A stretch of 64,000 nt of DNA, taken from assembly GCA_003439945.1 (NCBI GenBank), contig QVRM01002457.1, positions 636,501 to 700,500 on the forward strand. Direction: 5' to 3'. The notes below the pieces were generated by a model. The model searched no databases. It was not told the DNA's origin and saw nothing but the letters and a program-made list of their open reading frames with translations. Position 1 is the first letter of the stretch. The number at the start of each line of letters is the position of its first letter. The stretch is from Dermanyssus gallinae (Eukaryota > Arthropoda > Arachnida > Mesostigmata > Dermanyssidae). A program made the position numbers and the translations under genes. Below, piece after piece: positions 57,590 to 64,000 of the stretch.

Positions 57590-60500
57590 CTAGTTTTTCA
57601 TCATTATATCAGCCCGTTTCGACTTTTCCTCCTTTTACTTCCTGTACTTTCCCTTATTCTTCTACTCTAACTGCATCTGCTGGGCCGGCTTCTCTCTCTC
57701 TCTCCCCTTCCGCTCCTAGCCCCTTTCGCCCCCACCCTCCTACTCCAGCGGGGTAGGGCCAGACATCCTTCCTGCAACAGAAGCAGGCCATGCCCTGCTG
57801 CAACGGCCGACGAATGAAAAGAAGAGGAAGGGGATTTATCTACCTTTCTATCTATACAACGCTTTCTATGGCCGTCGTCGCCAGCTTTGCCAGCCGTTGC
57901 TGCCGTGCTTCCACCACCACCGCCACCCCTCCATAGGTAAATGACGACGACGACGACGTCATAACATTCTACCCATCACCTACCTCGGCTATTACCTGCA
58001 GCTACCTGGCCAGCTGCAACTGCAGAAACTGCTTCAACCGCACCTGGCCTCCCCTCCTCCTCCTCTTCCTCCTGTTTCTTCTTTTCGTCGTCTACCTTTT
58101 CCACCAGTTCCTCGTTTTCTTGTTCCCTCTCCACTGTAGTCGGGTTGCACCCGGGTCGACAAAACGACGCACAACAGCAAAGCAACAAAGACGCCCTCAA
58201 GCTTAACAACAACGATGGCGACGACGACGACAACAACAACAGCAACGGCAACAGCAATGACAACGACAACAACAACAGCTACAACAGCAGCAGCAGCAGA
58301 CGTCTAGGGTTCCCCTCTGGCGCTTGATCGCCCTCCCGGCCAGCCGGCCTGCCCGTCCGTCCGTCCGTCTGCTCGCACTTTATTCGCCGCCCATCTATGT
58401 ATGGAGTCTTGTGAGCTCGCTTGCGGCGGCGGCAGCGGCGGTGGCGCACTTCGGTGCCCGCCACGGCTCGAAAAGAGCATTCAGTGTTGAATGGCGCTAG
58501 CTACCTCGGATAGCTCGCTTACACCGCGGCGGTAGCGGTAGCAGCAGCAGCAGCATCAGTGGCGGCGGCGGTCGTGGCCCTAGGAACGCAGCAGCGTTTC
58601 GCTGCCGAACTTTCCCCTCCCTACCGAATACAGGAAAAGCTAGCAGCCGACACTCCGCAGAGTGCGCAACGAGCCGACGCCGCAGCAGCAGCAGCAGCAG
58701 TAACAGTAAGAACAGCTACCGATCTCTATCTAACGAAGCTCACCGCCGTCGCCACCGCCGCCACCACCGTCACGACCAGCAGGGCCAAGGCACACCAAAT
58801 CCAAAGTAGTGAAGTACATTCCGCATTTTTTTGATGCGCCTCCGCTCGGCGTTCATTCGCTCAAAATCTAGCCAGATCGGTAGTTGGATTGTGGTGGTGA
58901 TCATCGCTGACTCCTCTTTTCCTGCTCCTCTTCGATGACGTCGAAGTCGAAGTCGTCGTCGTCGTCGTCGTCGTCCTGTGCTGAGCATTGCTGAGTGTCG
59001 GCTGAACGGTGCTTGGTGCGTGGTCGTTGCCCTCGTCGTCGGGTCTCTGCCGCCTTCTACCATGCTTGACTTTCCGTCTGCGACTTTATTTTCTTCTGCT
59101 TCTTCTTTTATGTCTTTCTTCTTCTGGTTCTGCGCGTAGTTCTTCACTTGTTCGCGTCTCCCTGTTTTTCTCTCTTTCCCTCTCAGTAACTTTCTATGCC
59201 GTGAAACAGAGCGCCTCATCCTAGACACCCTCAATCCAACAAACACGGGCTAAATAGCTCGATAAAGCCAGCTCACCAGCCCTCCGTTCTCTCTCAGATT
59301 ATTATGCCATTCGAAAAGGTTTTCTTGGACGGCTATTACAACAACAACAACAACTACTACCACTACTAGTGCTATTGCTCTCACTACCACCACCACCACC
59401 ACTGCCTAGTTCTCGTAGTTTTCCACTGGCCAGGCCCAGCCAACTCCCGCAAGCCAAATAGTCGTCTCATTTCAACAGTCCGGCGTCTTGACGTGACATG
59501 GCCGCCGCCGCCACCACTCCAACATCCTACCCGCCTCCTCGTACTTCCCATAGCCTCTTGCTCTATCGGCGAACGGCCAACTATCCGACCGACCGATACG
59601 TGGGCCTCATCATGGCTCATGCTGGCATCATCCTGCCTCTTACCTTTTTGCTCCGTCCCGCTCCGCATCCTCATCGTCGTGGCGTCATCGTCTTTAAGAA
59701 CCGAGAGGTAAAAACGGAACCGAGGGACCGTTCTCAACGGTCCGCTGTACCCGTCACCGGCACTCTCCCTCCCTCTGTCCCTAATTCACGTTACGCCGTC
59801 GCCACCGAAGACCCTTCATCCCCTACCGCGGGCGGAATATACTGCAACCCCCCCCCCCTCTCCTTCCAACTGGGGCCTGGGACACGGGCTGAGGACACTC
59901 AGCCTGTCCCCCATCTCAGTCTCCATTCCTTCCCTACTTCCTTCGTTCCCTTCGGCTTTGTCCGAGCGTACACAAAGACACCAGAGCTAGATCGAAGGTA
60001 GAGAAAGGATCGAAGCAATGAGGACACCACGACGACGAAGCAAAGACTGAAAGCGGCCTATGATAGGGCTTCGTGGACCTCGTCTCGTTCCGAGAGAGGA
60101 CCTGACGCTGAGAGACCTCGCTCGTAGAGGCGAGGCTGAGACGTGCTCTCGTCCCCCTCAGCGTCGTGTCAGCAGTGTCGTCGCTTCTCAGGTGTCGTTC
60201 CGTCGTTGTTGTTGTTGTTGTTGTTGTCGTTCACGTCTCACGACGGCCTGAGCATGATGATGATGGTGATGATTATAATCATTATCATGACGACGATGAA
60301 AGCAACAACGACAAGAACAACAACAACAAAGACGACGACGACGACAACAATATCAACAACAACAACAACGAAGGCGTAGTCATTGCGGCGACATGGTGGA
60401 CATTAAAGATCGAGCTGATATCAAACAGGAGGCACATACTGGCAACGGGGTTCAGGCAGACTGAGCCTTGCGTGGATCGTCGCCGCCACCGTTGGACACC

Positions 60501-63500
60501 TCCTCCTGTCGAACGACCGCATATCTTTGCAGCCGTTTTAGTTGTAGTCGTAGTAAAAGTAGTAGTAGTAGTAATCATTGTAGCCGGCATCGTAGTAGTA
60601 GTATAAAGACGGTAAATCAAGCTAGTACTAGAGATAGTATTGTTAGTAGAAAAATGAGAAGAAAATCAGAGAGGCCAGCAGCAGAAAGACAGGTCTCCCC
60701 GGGGCACAAAGAAGGCGAGGATATTCGCTCGCTTATCATACGGTGTACTTTCCACAGCCACCCACCAGTCCATCCATCCATCCGTCTGGCTATACATGAG
60801 CAGCGCATCGGTAGAGTCGCAACCGCCGCGGCCACCCGCTGACCACTGTGGTTGCGGGACCCTGTCGCCCCCGGGTCTTGTTGTTGGCGGCTATCGGCAT
60901 TGTGGTCTCGATGTTGGTCTTGGCCGTCGTGGATCGTCGTCTATACGGGCCTCGGCGTCTAGCGGCTGCTACGAAGGCTCGAAGAAACGACATCTTGTGC
61001 TGCTCGGTTTGGCGTTGGTGGTTCCGTTGGAGTTGTTGCTCTTGCCGATGATAACACGTTGCGTTAGGATCGATGCCCCTCCATTTTCCTCCGAAGTTCT
61101 CCTTCTGCCTGCAACGACAAAGTCCTCCGACGACTTGTCTCGCCGTGTTCACAACCGACCGCCCACATCATGTATGGCGTAAGCGGCGTGGCGTGTACAC
61201 ACAGCTGCCGGGGTCAACGGTTCGACAACACACCGGTTCGACGCAGACTACCGCCGGCTTTTCTCAGTTAGCATCGCATCGCAATGCGACGACACTGGGA
61301 AAGAGGAGATGAACAGCAAGGAACAAAGGGGAAACAGGAGACCGGGGGTATAGGGGTGGATACAAAGCAGATCCCTATCGATCGCCTATAATCGGCGGGG
61401 TTTTCTAACAGCTACGACGGGGAGTAGTAGTTCACTTGCTAGAAAACGGAACAAAATAGTCCGAAAGAAAAGAAAAAGATGATCGAGTCTCAGGGCGACC
61501 GACCACAAGTAGTCAATAACGTCGAAGACACTTTGGTATGGGTAGGAAACACAACTGTCAAACAAATCTATTCGTCTGCATCAATACATGGTCGGACACA
61601 AACGCTATCGTTACTGAACGCGTACTGAACCTAAAATAAACACTAACGCATATGTTTCACTTCGTGATTTTAAAAAGGGCAGGCACAAGTTTATCAACCA
61701 AACTTGGGTAGATACTCAAATTATGGAGAGCAACAGCAGCATATACAGATTTTGTTTAATAGTTCAATCGCAGCCAATGCTCGTAAACTAATTTGTCCTG
61801 TCAAATCTGTAGTTCGCCTGCATGCAGATTGCGCCCACTGCAGTCACGCGAATAGGCATAGCGTGATGGCATCCAAGTGCGTAAGAGTAATAATGATCGC
61901 AATCCTGGCATCTCCACGCATACGCTGAGCTGGAGTTCGTCACGCACTGCCGCATGCCCTGCATCCTCTAAATTAAACACCTGCCCCACTCTCCGCCTCC
62001 CTCTGCCACGGTCCGCTTCCGGCCGCTCGTTAAAAGTGGCATCACGTCTTCGTATCGTTGTTAATCGTCTGCTGCAGCCTAGCCTCTCTGCTTGCAGCCC
62101 GGATCGACGGGCTATTGATGTAACGAGACGTTTAATAGCCACCGTCGCCGAATCTTCGAATGCCGCAACTTTCGAAAATGCGCCCTATTACGCTCAGATA
62201 GCAGCAGAACTGGACAGGAGATTTGAATCTGCGGCAACGGCATATGATATATGTGTGTGTGTGTCTGTGATTTATTGAACGATGTACGTATTCGCTTTTT
62301 AACCGATAACGACTGCCGAGATACATCCCTACATATTTCTCTGAACGAGAAAGCCACACATTATTCTCGCTGCGGTGAACAAACACACATAATTAGATAA
62401 AGCTGTATGTTTATTATCTTATCGAGTCAGGTGGATGAACTCTTCTCTATATGCCATTAGAGAAAAAGGCCTATGGCCGTGACTGTCGTCTAACAGTCGT
62501 CGTCGCCGCCGCAGCAAATAGCGTCATGTATTGTACAGCGACCTAATCCGGACTGGCGGGGTAAATCTCTCATCGGCGGTAAAAGGCAACAGGAAAACAG
62601 CGGGAAAGTGTTGATATGATGCCGTCACTACGACAACCGACCCAATGAAGAAAAATGTGCTCATGGCTTTGGGCTAGATAGAAACTTCTCTCATCTGTTC
62701 GGCGGCCAGTAGAAGAAGCTGCTCGTCTCATTAGCTCAGTGTAATCAGAAGTACTGTATGAGGTTCGAGCTAAATAGAGCGTCCCTCCTCGTGCACGTCC
62801 TCTACCGTTAGGTTAACGACAAATCATGGTCCTACTATTAGTGGTAGCAGTAGTTTGAGGTGAAATCAGGTCCCAGAGAAGGCCGCTTGAAGAACATTTC
62901 CACCACCACCACCATTAAGTCGTAACCGGATGGTGGCGCGACTGCAGTGGCTTCAAAGGCGAAGGCGGCACAGAGTGCCCTGTCGCCCCTCACCAGCCTC
63001 CTCTACCGTGATCGACATGATTAGCAGCCACTTCGATCAGGGCATGCCAGCTAATAATCCTCAATGGCGACGACGAGGATAATAACAGCAACAACGACGA
63101 CGACGACAACAAGCTGCCCCTAGAAAAGGAGCTAGGAGGAGGGTTCCTACAGGTGATGACCAGCAACCAGGAGCGCCATCGTCCCATCAACACTTCAACG
63201 ACCTACCCCAGCACCACCGCCAAGCAGGACCAGGCGAGGCAACGAACGAAACGACGGAACACAGAATAGTCATCAGCGAGCCAGATAGGACGAAGGCGGA
63301 AGGTTGAGTGGAGGGGGACAAATTCCCCCTATCTCTTACCGTTTGTCCATCTAAGGTCGCTTAAGTTTGGGCCTGCCTCCACCCAGCAATTGTGCCTTCG
63401 GTAGTACGTATATACGCACAACTACCGAAGGCGCGACGAGAGGCTGTGCGGGGCCACAACAGCACCAGAACCGGAAAGATCTTCCTAGCAAACACGGTTG

Positions 63501-64000
63501 ATATTTTTCCAATTTTTTATTGAGTATATATTACTATAATTTCCACTGGGACTCTGAACGAACACTGGTACTACTACTACTGCTGGTGCTGTTGCTGCTT
63601 CTGTTACAAGGAATACCAGAGCAGCGGCAGCAGTGGTCAGCAATGGCGCTGGTGAAGGCGCTGGAAGGAGATGGTGGGAGAAGTAAGTGGATGGGTAGGT
63701 GTTTGGAAGTGTGAGTGGGTAGCAAAATGGGGAATTTTTGCCACCATCACGCCCTGACTATCTCAAGAGGTCTTCCGACTGTTGTCTGTCGGTGATGGTG
63801 ATACTGCTGCTGCTACATCGTTTACTCCAGCCACTCCACGCCACCGTCGCCACCGGCGGGGCTAACGAGAGCAAAGTTCCTCTTCTCGGCGGCTCCGGCG
63901 GCATTCGCAGTCACCGCTACCGCATTAGAAAACCCTCCTTAGCCTAATGGGAGAATAACACCTAGGTGTCGTCCAGAGGCGATGAAGACGACGACGACAA
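57590..64000 (-). other. Intronic block to the window end, no recognised gene
   Basis: Holds CTC (about 58,049-58,075), CAA/CAG (about 58,228-58,300), GCA (about 58,685-58,702), GTC (about 58,952-58,976), CAA (about 59,340-59,354), CAC (about 59,388-59,403), TTG (about 60,204-60,227), CAA/GAC (about 60,300-60,370), GTA (about 60,560-60,602) and GAC (about 63,093-63,112). A small inverted repeat (gccttcggtagt, 63,394-63,405 with 63,421-63,432) is present. The KH1 N-terminal exon was not found. Confidence 0.55.
61704..62278 (+). other. Non-repetitive region with overlapping open frames on both strands, unrecognised
   Basis: Plus-strand frames of 74 and 133 codons and a minus-strand frame of 113 codons overlap. 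The plus frame ends with a protein-like LIATVAESSNAATF and YYAQIAAELDRRFES. The minus frame contains RVGQVFNLEDAGHAAVRDEL. Both read as plausible protein, so at most one is real. There is no recognised domain or splice evidence. Confidence 0.15.

Noticed and set aside
59498..60001. A 167-codon plus-strand frame
   Set aside because: Pro/Arg/Thr-rich composition without a domain or splice support; overlaps an open frame on the other strand.
61020..61075. Possible KH1 half-exon on the minus strand (VIIGKS)
   Set aside because: The preceding residues do not give the family KEVGS motif and no donor follows at the required point.
62710..62785. tRNA-like pattern (ttagctcagtg followed by ggttcgagct)
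   Set aside because: Box A and Box B resemblances are present, but the D stem does not pair and no acceptor stem closes the structure.

Overview
This is eukaryotic, almost certainly invertebrate metazoan, DNA. The best guess is an arthropod; a mite or other chelicerate is possible, but nothing in the window proves it. Coding exons are short and separated by long introns with GT..AG borders. Most of the window is intronic DNA crowded with microsatellites: (TA)n, CAA/TTG, CAG/CTG, GAC/GTC, GAT/ATC, GA and CA tracts. No bacterial operons, prophage, CRISPR array or rRNA is visible. Most long open frames are translations of simple repeats (poly-Q, -N, -T, -V, -L or -YI) and are not genes.

One gene is firmly recognised. 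It is a minus-strand ortholog of the poly(rC)-binding protein family (vertebrate PCBP1-4, Drosophila mushroom-body expressed, mub), a triple-KH RNA-binding protein. Three consecutive internal coding exons lie at the left end and read right to left: 8139-7824 (rest of KH1, linker, start of KH2), 1845-1565 (rest of KH2 and the conserved post-KH2 segment) and 719-626 (start of the KH2-KH3 linker). Phases agree across every junction. KH3 must lie to the left of position 1. The exon with the N-terminus and first half of KH1 was not found up to 64000, so 8140-64000 is most simply one intron of at least 55.8 kb.

Inside that intron is a decayed non-LTR retrotransposon fragment (about 19,934-20,750, plus strand, endonuclease and linker). 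Upstream of it lies a duplicated module of about 130 bp, each copy preceded by a TA tract (19,459-19,831). There are also minisatellites (15.6-16.06 kb, 14.26 kb, 30.8 kb, 34.16 kb, 48.1 kb) and several perfect or near-perfect inverted repeats (334-378, 22,975-23,023, 43,819-43,866, 41,653-41,676).

A few short non-repetitive segments look like exons or gene fragments without a recognisable family: 41,677-41,820 minus, 16,504-16,668 plus, 27,041-27,223 plus and 6-146 plus. Two of these are interrupted by a single in-frame TAG. I saw no convincing new multi-gene system. The most interesting material is the architecture of the KH gene, the hairpin-forming repeats and the unexplained exon-like segments.
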